A DNA stretch of 64,000 nucleotides from Nannocystis pusilla (GTDB lineage Bacteria; Myxococcota_A; Polyangia; Nannocystales; Nannocystaceae): NCBI RefSeq assembly GCF_026626665.1, contig NZ_JAPNKE010000002.1, forward strand, positions 10,684,001-10,748,000, in the 5' to 3' direction. The position numbers and the translations under genes are program-made. Position 1 is the first letter of the stretch, and each line of letters opens with the position of its first letter. The notes under the pieces were generated by a model. It saw nothing but the letters and a program-made list of their open reading frames with translations. It did no database searches and was not told where the DNA came from. Shown here piece by piece: positions 48,761-58,094 of the stretch.

Positions 48761-50107
48761 GTGACGGCCGCGGCGTGGTTAGGCATGATGCTGGTTTTGG
48801 CGGGAGAGCCGCTCCCCGCGTGCAGCGGTCCGGTGATCCGCGCGTTCGAGGAGGGCCGCCACGTCGACGCGGCGCGCTCGGCGGAGACTTGCTGGGCGAA
48901 GTCCGGCGATCTGCGCGTGCTGCTGTTCGCGGCGCAGGCGCGGGAGGGAGCAGGGCACGCTTCGCACGCGGTCCGGCTGTATCAGCAGTACCTCGCGCGG
49001 GCGCCGGAGCAGGCGTCGGAGCGCCCCGGGGCGGCGGCGCGTCTGCAGGGGCTGATGACGCGGGTGGTTACGATCGCGGCCGAGTCGCCGGCGAGAGCTG
49101 GTGCTGCTGCTCGGCGGACGACCGGACGTGCTGCGGATCGATTGGCCCGGCGGGGACGGGGTCGTCCACCTCGAGCCAGGGACGTGGCGCCTGCTGGCGC
49201 GCGACGGCACCGTGCAGACCTTCGAGGTGCCGGGGACGGAGCGGCTGGTGATCGGGAGAGACCGGCTGGTGAGGACGAGTGCGCGGCCCGAGGTCGCGCC
49301 CGTGCCGCTGGCGGTGTCGGTGCGACCCGCGCGGGCGGCAGGTCCAGGGGCGCGGCTCGAGCTGCGTGCCGAAGCGGGTTCGGCGATCGTGGTGCCGGTC
49401 GAGCGGGCGACGATGCAGATGAGCATCGCTCCGGGACGATGGCGAGTGACGCTGCGGGCGCCAGGGCGCGAGACGGTGGAGCGGCCCGTGCGGGTGCAGG
49501 GGCCGATGGTGTTGGAGCTCGCGCCGCGGCTCGATCGCGTGACGCGGGCGCGGATAGGGCTCGGGATCGGGCTAGGGACTGCGTCGCTGGGGCTCGGGGC
49601 GTGGGGAGCGAGCTGGGTGGCGATGGGGCGAGGTCGGGCGTTCGGGAGCTTTGTCGAGGGCGGCGTCTACCAGGTCGAGGCGGCGCTGGATTCCTATGCG
49701 TACTGGATGGACGGAGCGGCGGTGCTGGCGGCAGGGGGCGGGACGCTGGGGGTCGCGGTGACGAACGCGGCGTCGGGGCGGCGCTTGCCGCTGGCGATCG
49801 AGACCGGTGCCGGCGCTGGCCTGGCGATCGCCGGGGCGATCTGGGGCGGCGCGGAGCGGCGAGATTGACGGAAGCGTCGAGCGCGCTCAAATCGTCGCCA
49901 GACCGGACCGAATACGGGCAATTGCTATACACGCACCGCTCGCGCGAGATGGCGGCCTCGGTGATGTTCGGGCTGGGACTCGGAATGGCGGCGGCGGGCG
50001 GGGTGTCGCTCGTGACGCGGCTGGCGGTCGGGCGCGGGCCGGAGCCGGTGCGTCGGCTCGAGCCGATCGGCGGTCCGACGTATCTGGGGATCCGCGGGCG
50101 ATTCTGA
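48761..50107 (+). CDS. TPR/PEGA-like protein with four C-terminal membrane helices (copy 3), frameshifted
   Basis: GTG 48761 is preceded by GGGAGG at a good distance. Signal-like N-terminus AAWLGMMLVLAGEPLPAC, a TPR-like part (GHASHAVRLYQQYLARAPEQ), beta domains (GDGVVHLEPGTWRLLARDGT; IAPGRWRVTLRAPGRETVER, PEGA-like) and the helix bundle: RIGLGIGLGTASLGLGAWGA, AAVLAAGGGTLGVAVTNAA, IETGAGAGLAIAGAIWGGA and VMFGLGLGMAAAGGVSLVTR. The frame leaves phase near 49095 and returns near 49855, consistent with one extra and one missing base. Third member of the family in this locus and the shortest. Confidence 0.6.
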   Translation: MTAAAWLGMMLVLAGEPLPACSGPVIRAFEEGRHVDAARSAETCWAKSGDLRVLLFAAQAREGAGHASHAVRLYQQYLARAPEQASERPGAAARLQGLMTRVVTIAAESPARAGAAARRTTGRAADRLARRGRGRPPRARDVAPAGARRHRADLRGAGDGAAGDRERPAGEDECAARGRARAAGGVGATRAGGRSRGAARAACRSGFGDRGAGRAGDDADEHRSGTMASDAAGARARDGGAARAGAGADGVGARAAARSRDAGADRARDRARDCVAGARGVGSELGGDGARSGVRELCRGRRLPGRGGAGFLCVLDGRSGGAGGRGRDAGGRGDERGVGAALAAGDRDRCRRWPGDRRGDLGRRGAARLTEASSALKSSPDRTEYGQLLYTHRSREMAASVMFGLGLGMAAAGGVSLVTRLAVGRGPEPVRRLEPIGGPTYLGIRGRF

Positions 50108-50115
50108 GGAGAGTC

Positions 50116-50829
50116 ATGCGCGGGGTGTTGATCGGGTTCACCGGGCTGATGTCGCTGGCCGCTCTGGCGGTGTTGATATTGCTGCTGCGCGCGCCGCAGG
50201 AGGTGGCGCCGGTGAGCCCTCCGGCGCCGCGCCTGGTGCTGCCGGAGGCGTCGGTGCGGTACGGGTCGGCGCGGCCGATGTGGGAGGTGGCGCTGTTCGT
50301 CGATCTCGAGTCGCCGGCGAGCCGACAGGTGTTTTCTCAGCTGACGCGCGTGGTGGCCGAGGGGCTGCTGATCGACGGGCCGGCCGAGTTGCGCTTGCTG
50401 CACGCGCCTCGAGGCGGGTGCGCGGGGAGCGAGCGCGGAGGCTTCGGCTGCGCGGCGGCACGGATGGTCGAGTGCGCGGAGGACATGTCTCGTGGGACAG
50501 GTATCGTACTGGCGGGGGAGGTGCTCGATCTGCAGTGGGCGCCGCCCGGACAGCGCGACATGGCGGCGGCGCTGCGGCTGGCGACGCGGCTCGGGCTCGA
50601 CGCGACGGCGCTGACGCGGTGCGTGGCCGAGGCGCGGGAGATCGAGATTCGCGTGGCCGAGCAGGTGGCGTTCGCGGCGGCGCGGGGGCTGGCGCAGGCG
50701 CCGGGAGGGTTTCTCCGGCGCGCGGGCGAGCCCGATCGGGTAGCTCCATTCGCGGGGGATGTCACGGCGGAGGTGCTGCGGACGCTGTCGATGTGTCTGG
50801 CGCGCGGGCGCTGTGAGGAGGGGTCGTGA
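50116..50829 (+). CDS. Thioredoxin-fold membrane-anchored protein lacking the CXXC motif
   Basis: A 237-residue protein beginning at ATG 50116 with GAGGAGA upstream. One helix (LIGFTGLMSLAALAVLILLL) anchors a periplasmic domain. The segment VALFVDLESPASRQVFSQLT lines up with ISVFMDLACEFCRREYDVWR of the VKOR-DsbA protein at 31112: the redox CEFC is replaced by SPAS (residues 66-69). The following helix-rich insert and C-terminal part keep other cysteines (GGCAGS, FGCAA). It therefore looks like a redox-dead DsbA-like domain used for binding rather than disulfide exchange. A dyad repeat at 50483-50502 is read in frame as EDMSRGTGI. Tandem repeats that copy its 3' end follow directly. Confidence 0.6.
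   Translation: MRGVLIGFTGLMSLAALAVLILLLRAPQEVAPVSPPAPRLVLPEASVRYGSARPMWEVALFVDLESPASRQVFSQLTRVVAEGLLIDGPAELRLLHAPRGGCAGSERGGFGCAAARMVECAEDMSRGTGIVLAGEVLDLQWAPPGQRDMAAALRLATRLGLDATALTRCVAEAREIEIRVAEQVAFAAARGLAQAPGGFLRRAGEPDRVAPFAGDVTAEVLRTLSMCLARGRCEEGS
50483..50502. repeat. Dispersed 20-bp dyad repeat copy
   Basis: ACATGTCTCGTGGGACAGGT, half-sites 14 bp apart, in frame in the thioredoxin-fold gene. Confidence 0.5.
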
Positions 50830-51083
50830 TGGCGGTCGAGGTGGTGTTTTCCGAGACTGGCGTGGGCGCCGGGGGGAGGGGCCGTGATGGTGGTCGAGGT
50901 GGTGTTTCCGCGGCCGTCGAGCTGGCTGTCGCGCGGCGCCGGGGGGAGGGGCCGTGATGGTGGTCGAGGTGGTGTTTCCGCGGCCGTCGAGCTGGCTGGC
51001 GCGCGGGCGCTGCGAGGAGGGGTCGTGATGGCGGTCGAGGTGGTTTTTCCGGGGCTGACGCGGGGGCGCTGGGAGGAGAATTC
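50826..51083 (+). repeat. 58-71 bp repeats that duplicate a gene junction
   Basis: GTGATGGCGGTCGAGGTGGT-like units begin at 50826, 50884, 50954 and 51025, and the series ends at the GTGATCG start of the next gene (51084). Each unit carries a GGAGG-type ribosome-binding site and a GTGATG start, and ends like the 3' end of the upstream gene (RGRCEEGS and RGRWEENS). A 67-codon frame, 50884-51087, runs through three units but looks like a by-product. Confidence 0.75.
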
Positions 51084-52122
51084 GTGATCGCTCTCGAGCT
51101 CGAGCGCGGGGTCCGGGTCGGGCTGCTGGTGGCGGGGTTCCTCGCGCCGGTGGCGGTGGGGGTGGTGCTGCGGGTGGCGGGGCACAGTCCGGCGGTGCAG
51201 CAGACCCTCGGCGGGGCGGACGAACCGGCGGTGTGCGATGCGGCGCGGTTCGATGCCTTGCCCGGCGGGGACGCGGTGCGTGGCCGATCGCTGCGTGGCG
51301 GTCCGGATCGCCGAGCGGGCCGGGCCCGAGGAGTCCTGCGTGGGGCTGGAGTGTACGCCCGGGAACGAGTGCCATCGCTCGAGCTGCGTGCCGGTCGAGA
51401 AGCTGCCGGTGGCCCCGCCGGCCTGTCGCGAGCCGACAGTGAAGCGGGCGCTCGAGGCGCTGAGCCGCAGCTGCGTGCAGGCGAGCGGCGATCAGGAGGC
51501 GACGCTGCTGAATTGCCGCACGGAGGTGTGGAGCCGGATCAGCCAGTCCGACGCGCGCTTCGAGGAGCTGGTGATGACGATGCCGGGGGCGTTCTCGGTG
51601 TTCTTTCCCAACGGGCTGCCGGACGGGCGCGGGACGTGGCCCAACGCGGCGGTGCGGCGCGGCTACGCGGAGGCGATCGCGACGCACGCGGAGGCGCTGC
51701 GGGCGGCGCGGCTGATCCTGGTGATCGGCCGGGCGAGCGTGAGCGGCGGGGAGGACGAGAACCGCGAGCTGGCGGAGCGGCGGGCGAAGCTGGTGGAGGG
51801 GATCCTGGTGGAGCTGCTCGGGCCCGGGCACCGGCAGATCTTTCCCTGGGGACTGGCGGCCGACTTCACGCTGTCGATGCACGCGATGCGGCAGCGCATG
51901 CGGGCGCCGCCGATCGCAGCGGACGCGGCGGCCGTCGAGGCGTTGGCGAGCCTGCAGCGGCCGGAGTTCGACCTCGCTTCCTTGAGCGAGGCGGAGTTCA
52001 CGAGGGTGAGTCACATGCTCAACCGGGTGACGTTCGTGGTGCCGATCCCGTGCGACGGCCATGAGTTCAACCCGCTGCCGGCGTTGCGCGGGCGGTGGAC
52101 GGAGACGGAGACGAGACCATGA
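51084..52122 (+). CDS. Single-pass protein with Cys-rich and OmpA-like periplasmic part (copy 2), frameshifted
   Basis: GTG 51084 follows GGGAGGAG. One membrane helix near the N-terminus (VGLLVAGFLAPVAVGVVLRV), a Cys-rich segment (MPCPAGTRCVADRCV ... EESCVGLECTPGNECHRSSC) and an OmpA-like alpha/beta domain (ALRAARLILVIGRASVSGGE, NRELAERRAKLVEGILVELL) ending NRVTFVVPIPCDGHEFN. It is the paralogue of the protein at 32421-33549. The frame is out by one base near 51245-51260. The stop overlaps the following ATG (ATGA). It lacks the long cytoplasmic N-terminus of copy 1. Confidence 0.6.
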
Positions 52123-55100
52123 TCCGCTTGATCTTCGAGCGTAAGGGTGCGGCCGGTCCGGCCGAGACGCGGGTGTTCTCCCAGTCGGTGGTGACGGTCG
52201 GTCGGGAGCCGGGCGCCGCCGGCCCCGACCAGGCGACGTGGGTGCTGGCCTATCCGGATGTGTCGCGCCAGCAGTGCCGATTCACGCGCACCGGGGAGGT
52301 GGTGTGCGTGGAGGGGCTCAGCGAGCGCAGCGGGACGTTCGTCGACGGGCGGCGGATCGCGGGCGTCACGAGGCTCTCGCCGGGCGCGGTGGTCCGCTTC
52401 GGGAACTGCGAGCTGCGCCTGCTCGCCGATGTCACGATCGGGAACCACGAGCCGGCGCGGGCGGGGAGATCCGCGATGTCGTGCCGCCGCAGCCGGCGCA
52501 GGCCGTGCCGGCGCCGAAGCAACCGGCTGTGCTGGTGCCGGAGCGGGCGGAGTCGGCGGGGACGAAGGAGCCGGCGAAAGCTCGGGCGGAGTCGGCGGGG
52601 GCGAAGGAGCCGGGGCGGGCGCCGGTGGAAGAGCCGGTCGAGGGGCAATCACATGTCCCGGAGGACATGTCGCCGATCGTCGCGCAGGCGCGCCGGTGGG
52701 ACGAGCTCGGGCGACCGTCGCGCGAGCTGCTGCGCGACGGGGCGCTGGTGCGGCGCGGGCGGGCGTGGCTGCGCGGCGGGGGCTCGCTCGGCGGCGCGGG
52801 GGCGCTGGTGCGGGTGTACCTCGACGCGAGCGCGCGGGCGCGGCGCTACCAGTGGCAGCGCGTGGGCTTCGCGGCGGGGTGGCTCGGCGCGGCGGTGCTC
52901 GGCGGCGCGGGGACGGCCCACGTGTTCGCGGAGGGGCTCCGCTTCGACCGGCAGGCGCAGGCGGAGCCGGGGATCCGGCGCTGTCAGACGAATGTGCAGT
53001 CCGAGGCGGACCAGATGGTCGGGCAGGCGGATGCGGTCGCCGACGACGCGGCGGCGCTGCTGATCGCGGCGCTGGCGGTGCAGGTCGCGGAGGACGGCGG
53101 TTGCCTGGCGACCGCGCGGGCCGAGCGGGAGCTCCGTCGCCGCCTGGCCGGGCAGAGCAGCCGGATCTTGAGCCGGTCGCACGCGAGCGCGGTGGCGGCC
53201 GCGAGCGTGCAGGCGCAGGGCCGCCTCGCGGTCACGGTCGGCAGCGAGGGCGAGGTGTGGGTCTGGGATCTCGAGGGCGGGGGCGGTCCGAGGGAGCTCG
53301 AGGTTCGCGCGAAGGCGGTGGCGTGGAGCGAGGACGAACAGTGGTTGGTGACGGGCGGCGCGTCGGGCGAGATCGAGATCTTCGACGCGAAGGTGTGGCC
53401 GCCGGAGTCCAGGACGACGCTGTCGCAGCACCGCGACCGCATCTCGGCGCTGGCGATCGACCCCGGGAGCCAGTTGCTGGCGTCGGGGGACGAGCGCGGG
53501 GTGCTGCGCCTGTGGTCGTTGCGCGGAGCGGCGACGGGCGAGCCGCTCGGGGAGCCGAGGCAGGTCGCGGCGCCGATCGAGACGCTCGCGTTCGACGGCA
53601 ACGGCCGGCGCCTGGTCGCGCTCGCGGGCGGACGGGTGCAGGTGTGGTCGACCGCGGCGGGGCGACTGTCGGACCCGCAAGCGCTGGCGACCGAGGGCGT
53701 GACGGCGCTGGCGATCAGCCGCAAGGGCGATCGCCTGTTGACGGGCGACAAGGTGGGGCAGCTGTTTCTGTGGCGGCCGCAGCAGCTGTCGCGGGGCCAG
53801 CGGGTGCGGGAGCCGTTCCAGAGCCCGATCGCGGCGGTGGCGTTCGTGCCCGAGACCGACGGCGCGCTGGCGGCGACGGCCGACCGCGAGCTGGTGTACT
53901 TCGATCTCGGGGCGCCGCAGCGGCAGCAAGAGCTGTATCAGAGCGTGCGCTTCGAGGCGCTGGCGGAGCCGCCGCGGCAGCTGGTGGTGGCGGGGCAGCG
54001 GGCGATCACGGTCGGCGAGGCGGGCATCGCCGAGGTGTGGGATCTGCTGCACAAGCAACGCAAGCCGCTGCTGCGGCTCGACGCCCAGCGGGCGGTGACC
54101 GTGATGGCCGCGGCGGGGCAACAATCGACGCTGGTGACCGGCGGGCTCGACGGCACGGTGCGGGTGTGGGACCTGTTCGGCGACGGCGGTCGCGGGGCGC
54201 ACGTCCGCAGCGATCACCGCAGCCGGATCCGCGACGTCGTGGTCGATCCGGCGGGGCGGATCCTGGCCAGCGCGGGGGCCGATCAGACGGTGCGGGTGTA
54301 CACGATCGACGGCGAGGCGACCGCGGCCGTGGCGCCGCTGGCCAAGTTCTCGGTGCGGAGCCCGATCCAGTCGCTGGCGATCAGCAGCGACGGGCACTGG
54401 CTGGCCGGGGTCGGCGAGGGCGAGGTGGTGGTCTGGGATCTCGGCTCGCGGGCAGGCGGCGCGGCGATGTCGGTGCGGCACGACCTCGTGCGCTTCGCGG
54501 GCTGGAGCGACGAGGGGCGCGCGCTCATCACGGCCGGCAGCGACGGCAGGGTCAAGGAGTGGCGCCACGACGCGGGGAAGGGCGTCATGCTGGCGGGGGC
54601 GGAGTGGACGGTGGGCGGCGAGCTCGAGGCGCTGGCGGTGTCGGCGGCGCACGTGGCGGTCAGCGCGAAGGTCGGGGAGAAGCAGCGCGTGCTGTACACC
54701 TGGCCGCTCGGCGAGGGTGGGGCGGCCGAGCCGGGGGTGCTCGAGAGCAAGGGGTCGTCGCTGACGGGGCAGCTGGTGTTCGACGCGCAGGGGGGCCGCC
54801 TGGCGATCGGTTACGGCGACGGGCGGGTGTACACGTGGAAGCTCGAGCAGGGCGCGTTCGTGGCGACGGCGCCGTACACGAGCTCGGGCGGGGTGGTGGC
54901 CCTGAGCTTCTCGACGCGGGGGAAGCTGGCGATCGGCAACGCGTTCGGGGAGGTGATCGTCATGCACCCGGAGGAGCGGGAGTCGGCGCGCGTGCGAGCG
55001 ACGCATTCGCGGCCGGTCTCCGGGATCGGCTTCGGCGCGGACCCCGAGGTCGTGGTGTCGGCCGCGCTCGATCCACGGGTCGTGCTGTGGCGCGGCGAGC

Positions 55101-55339
55101 GGGACATGGACCTGCTCGGGCACACGGGCCCCGTCACGCGCCTCCTCACCGATACTCAGGGACGCTTCGCGGTCACCGCGAGCGACGACGGTACGGTGCG
55201 GGTGTGGCCGCTGCGCGCCGAGGGGCTGGTGCAGCTGGTGTGCGCGACGAACGGGCGGGGGCTTCGCGCGGAGGAGTGGACGCAGCACCTGCCGACCGCG
55301 GAGCGACGGCGGCTGTGCCCGACGCTCGAGGGCGCGTAG
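52119..55339 (+). CDS. FHA - transmembrane - WD40 protein, frameshifted
   Basis: About 1073 residues when repaired. Residues 1-110 form a forkhead-associated domain: TVGREPGAAGPDQATWVLAY, PDVSRQQCRFTRTGEVVCVE and LSERSGTFVDGRRI, with the Ser/Arg and Asn/Gly-type loop residues that bind phosphothreonine. A Pro/Ala/Lys linker follows, then a helix (GFAAGWLGAAVLGGAGTAHV, about residue 255), a Cys-containing helical stretch, and WD40-type repeats from about residue 345 to the end (VTGGLDGTVRVWDLFGDGG, LASAGADQTVRVYTIDGE, FAVTASDDGTVRVWPLRA) making one or two propellers outside the membrane. One G is missing near 52468 (gcggggagatc). It is the likely reader of phosphorylation by the locus kinases. 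A perfect dyad repeat lies at 52651-52670. Confidence 0.82.
52651..52670. repeat. Perfect 20-bp dyad repeat copy
   Basis: ACATGTCC-CGGA-GGACATGT, an exact eight-bp inverted repeat, translated in frame as HVPEDMS in the FHA-WD40 linker. Best example of the family. Confidence 0.7.
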
Positions 55340-55459
55340 GCTCGCTGGCAGGAGCCACGACGGGAGCAGGCGCGGTGTCGCCAGGATGGCCGAGCCCGCC
55401 CCGAGCGGCGCGCGTGTGCGGCCGGAGAACTTGGCGACGCGGTGATTGTCTCTGCGCCC

Positions 55460-57928
55460 ATGCAGCGCACCGCCGTGCTCCTCGCCGTGCTAGCGACCCT
55501 CTTGCCCGCGTCGGCCGCGGCCGACCGGCTGGCGTCCGCCCGCGGGCAGCCGCTGACCGAGGTGTCGCACGAGGCGACGGTGCGGATCGAGGACGGGATC
55601 GCCCGTTACGGCGTGCGCCGGACCTTCGCCAACGCCGGCACGCGGGCCGAGGAGGCGGCGTTGCGCATCGACCTCGCCCACGGCGCGGCGGTGACCGGCT
55701 TGCGGATCCGCGCTCGCGACCGCTGGTACACCGGTGAATTGATGGAGGCCGAGGAGGCGCTCGCCAAGTACCGCGAGCTGACCGGCATCGGCGCGTGGGA
55801 GGCGAAGGACCCGGCGCTGCTGCAGTGGGTGTGGGCCGACTCGGTGCACCTGCGGGTGTTCCCGGTGCTGGCGGGCACCGTCCACACCGTCGAGTACACG
55901 CTGACCGCCCCGCTCGAGTACCGCGACGGCCGCTACGTGATCACGTATCCGCGGCCCAGCGCGAGCACCGAAGGTACGCTGCCGCTGGCGACGCCGATCT
56001 TGCGCGTCGACCCGGGCCACGGCGACGCGCGCACGGTCGTCCGCGTCAGCGGGAACCGCGTCGCGCCCGATGCCGCGGTCGTGCTCGCGCCGCCGCCGAA
56101 GCCCGAGTGGGTCGGCGACGGCGAGCCCGATCCGGGAGCGGGATACGTGTTCAGCCGCCTCGAGATCGAGCGCGACGAACCGGTGCTCGCCGCCGAGGTC
56201 AACCTCGAGATCGACCACACCTTCTCCGCCGACCTGCGGGTCCACCTCGTCACGCCCGCCGGCGAGCACGTCGAGGTCACCCGCGGTAACAGCGGCAGCA
56301 ACGACATCCGCGGCACGTTCAAGCTCGACCTGCCCGCGCCGGCGCCGAAGAGCACGAATGAACCTGTCCCAAAGGGCATGTCGTCGCTCGGCGCGTGGCA
56401 CCTGGTCGTCTCCGATCACGCCGGCTTCGACGTCGGCAGCCTCGACGCCTGGTCGCTGACGCTGACCCCGGCCAAGGCCGGCGCGGCGCCGATCCGCGCG
56501 ACCGCGGTCGGCCTGCCGCGCTTCATCCCCGACGCGCCCGACGGCGACGGCAACGGCGACCACGTCGTGATCGAGGTCGAGCCGCCGCCGCTCTCTACGT
56601 TGGCCGCTCGCCTCGGCCGCGTCGTCGCCTCGGCCGAGCACGGCTTCACCCGTCTCGAGATCGACGCCGCGCCGCGCCTGCGCGAGCTGCCGCGCCGCGC
56701 GTCGGTCGTGTTCGTGCTCGACGTGTCGCGCTCGGTGCCCGAGGCGGAGACCGCGGCGCAGCTGCGGATCGTCGAGGCCTATCTGTCGCACGTGCCCGAC
56801 GCGTCGGTCGAGCTGGTCGTGTTCGACCGGACGGCCCGCCGCGCGTTCGGGCAGTTCGTCGCGGCGAAGGACTTCGCGGCCGCGCTGGCCAAGGCGCGCG
56901 CCGCCGGGACGCTGACCGGCGGCAACGGCAGCGCGCTCGAGGAGGGCCTGGGGCTCGCCGCGACCGCATTGCAGGGCCGCCACGGGCCGACGCGGATCGT
57001 CGCGCTGACCGACGCGCTGCTGCGCACCCGCTTCCGCAACGCGCTGGCCGACCCGGCGCTCGCGCAGGCGCCGGGCGCGACGATCACTCACCTCGTGATC
57101 CCCGAGGAGGACAGCGAGGCGTGGATCCGCCGCGACGACGCGCACGACCTGGCGCCGATCGTCGACGGCCATCGAGGCGTGCTGTTCGCCGTGTCGGCCC
57201 CCGAGGGCGACAAGGCGCTGGCGAAGACGGTGCTCGGGCTCGTGCGGCCGATCGCCATCGACCACTTCGCGATCCGCGGCGTCGACCTGTCCGAGGCGCA
57301 GGAGGTGCCCGAGACGCTGCGCGAGGGGGCGGGATATCGGGCGATGACCGGCGCGAAAGACCCGACGCGCAGCGTCGTCATCACCGGCAAGATCTGGGCG
57401 ACCCCGTTCCGCAGGGTCGTCCGCCACGAGCCGGGCTTCGACGCCGCGACCGCCGCGTTCGTGTTCTCCGAGGACGAGCATGACGAGCTGACGAAGGAGG
57501 AGATGCTGCGCGTCGCGTTCGCCGGCCGCGCGGTCTCGCCGGTCACCTCGTACCTCGCCACGGAGCCCGGCGTCCGTCCGTCGACCGAGGGCCTGCTCGG
57601 CGAGGAGATCGGCGAGTCGTTCGGCGTTGGCGGGCTCGGCATGGTCGGTGCCGGCGGGGGCGGGGGCGGGTCCGGCGGGGCGCCGTTGCCCTCATTCGAG
57701 AGCCTCCTGGCCCCCGCCGTCGAGCGCTGCGTCGCCGCGCACAAACCGGCGAGCGGCTGGAAGGTCGAGCTCGAGCTCGAGACGACCGGCGTCGAGATCG
57801 TGGACGTCCTGGCGACGAGCGCCCGCGGCAAGGGCATGGACGAGTGCCTCGTCGAGGCGGCCTGGCAATTGATGCTTCCGAGCGGCGACTGGCCGTTCCG
57901 CGAGACGCACAAGGTCAGCCTCGGCTGA
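55460..57928 (+). CDS. Secreted VIT - P-domain - VWA protein
   Basis: An 822-residue exported protein; ATG 55460 gives the signal peptide TAVLLAVLATLLPASAAAD. Residues 20-170 are a VIT domain (VRIEDGIARYGVRRTFANAG, YTGELMEAEEALAKYRELTG). An inserted proprotein-convertase P-like domain is seen around 245-340 (AEVNLEIDHTFSADLRVHLV, GAWHLVVSDHAGFDVGSLDA). Residues 410-600 are a VWA domain with metal site VFVLDVSRSVPE (DxSxS). A Gly-rich hinge (VGAGGGGGGSGGAP) leads to a C-terminal domain with VERCVAAHKPASGWKVELEL ... ECLVEAAWQLMLP, like the AgmX/PglI-type domains ending the two kinases. VIT-VWA proteins often act in adhesion. A dyad repeat (56362-56381) is read as EPVPKGMSS inside the P-domain. 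Confidence 0.82.
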   Translation: MQRTAVLLAVLATLLPASAAADRLASARGQPLTEVSHEATVRIEDGIARYGVRRTFANAGTRAEEAALRIDLAHGAAVTGLRIRARDRWYTGELMEAEEALAKYRELTGIGAWEAKDPALLQWVWADSVHLRVFPVLAGTVHTVEYTLTAPLEYRDGRYVITYPRPSASTEGTLPLATPILRVDPGHGDARTVVRVSGNRVAPDAAVVLAPPPKPEWVGDGEPDPGAGYVFSRLEIERDEPVLAAEVNLEIDHTFSADLRVHLVTPAGEHVEVTRGNSGSNDIRGTFKLDLPAPAPKSTNEPVPKGMSSLGAWHLVVSDHAGFDVGSLDAWSLTLTPAKAGAAPIRATAVGLPRFIPDAPDGDGNGDHVVIEVEPPPLSTLAARLGRVVASAEHGFTRLEIDAAPRLRELPRRASVVFVLDVSRSVPEAETAAQLRIVEAYLSHVPDASVELVVFDRTARRAFGQFVAAKDFAAALAKARAAGTLTGGNGSALEEGLGLAATALQGRHGPTRIVALTDALLRTRFRNALADPALAQAPGATITHLVIPEEDSEAWIRRDDAHDLAPIVDGHRGVLFAVSAPEGDKALAKTVLGLVRPIAIDHFAIRGVDLSEAQEVPETLREGAGYRAMTGAKDPTRSVVITGKIWATPFRRVVRHEPGFDAATAAFVFSEDEHDELTKEEMLRVAFAGRAVSPVTSYLATEPGVRPSTEGLLGEEIGESFGVGGLGMVGAGGGGGGSGGAPLPSFESLLAPAVERCVAAHKPASGWKVELELETTGVEIVDVLATSARGKGMDECLVEAAWQLMLPSGDWPFRETHKVSLG
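56362..56381. repeat. Dispersed 20-bp dyad repeat copy in the VIT-VWA gene
   Basis: ACCTGTCCCAAAGGGCATGT, half-sites 14 bp apart, in frame inside the P-like domain. Confidence 0.5.
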
Positions 57929-58094
57929 GAAGCTCGCCGGACGAATCCCGAACACGCCACCGCGCGAGGCCGATCGCCCTGCCCCGCCGTGGCTACTGAA
58001 ACGAATGCTCCGGACGTCCTGGCCCGTCCTCCTCGTGCTCGCCTGCGCCTGTCCGCTCAGTCAGGCCGACACACGAGCACGAGCACCGTCGGCG

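Noticed and set aside
50884..51087. 67-residue gene in the junction repeats
   Set aside because: It is produced by the tandem copies themselves and has repetitive content; kept only as part of the repeat.
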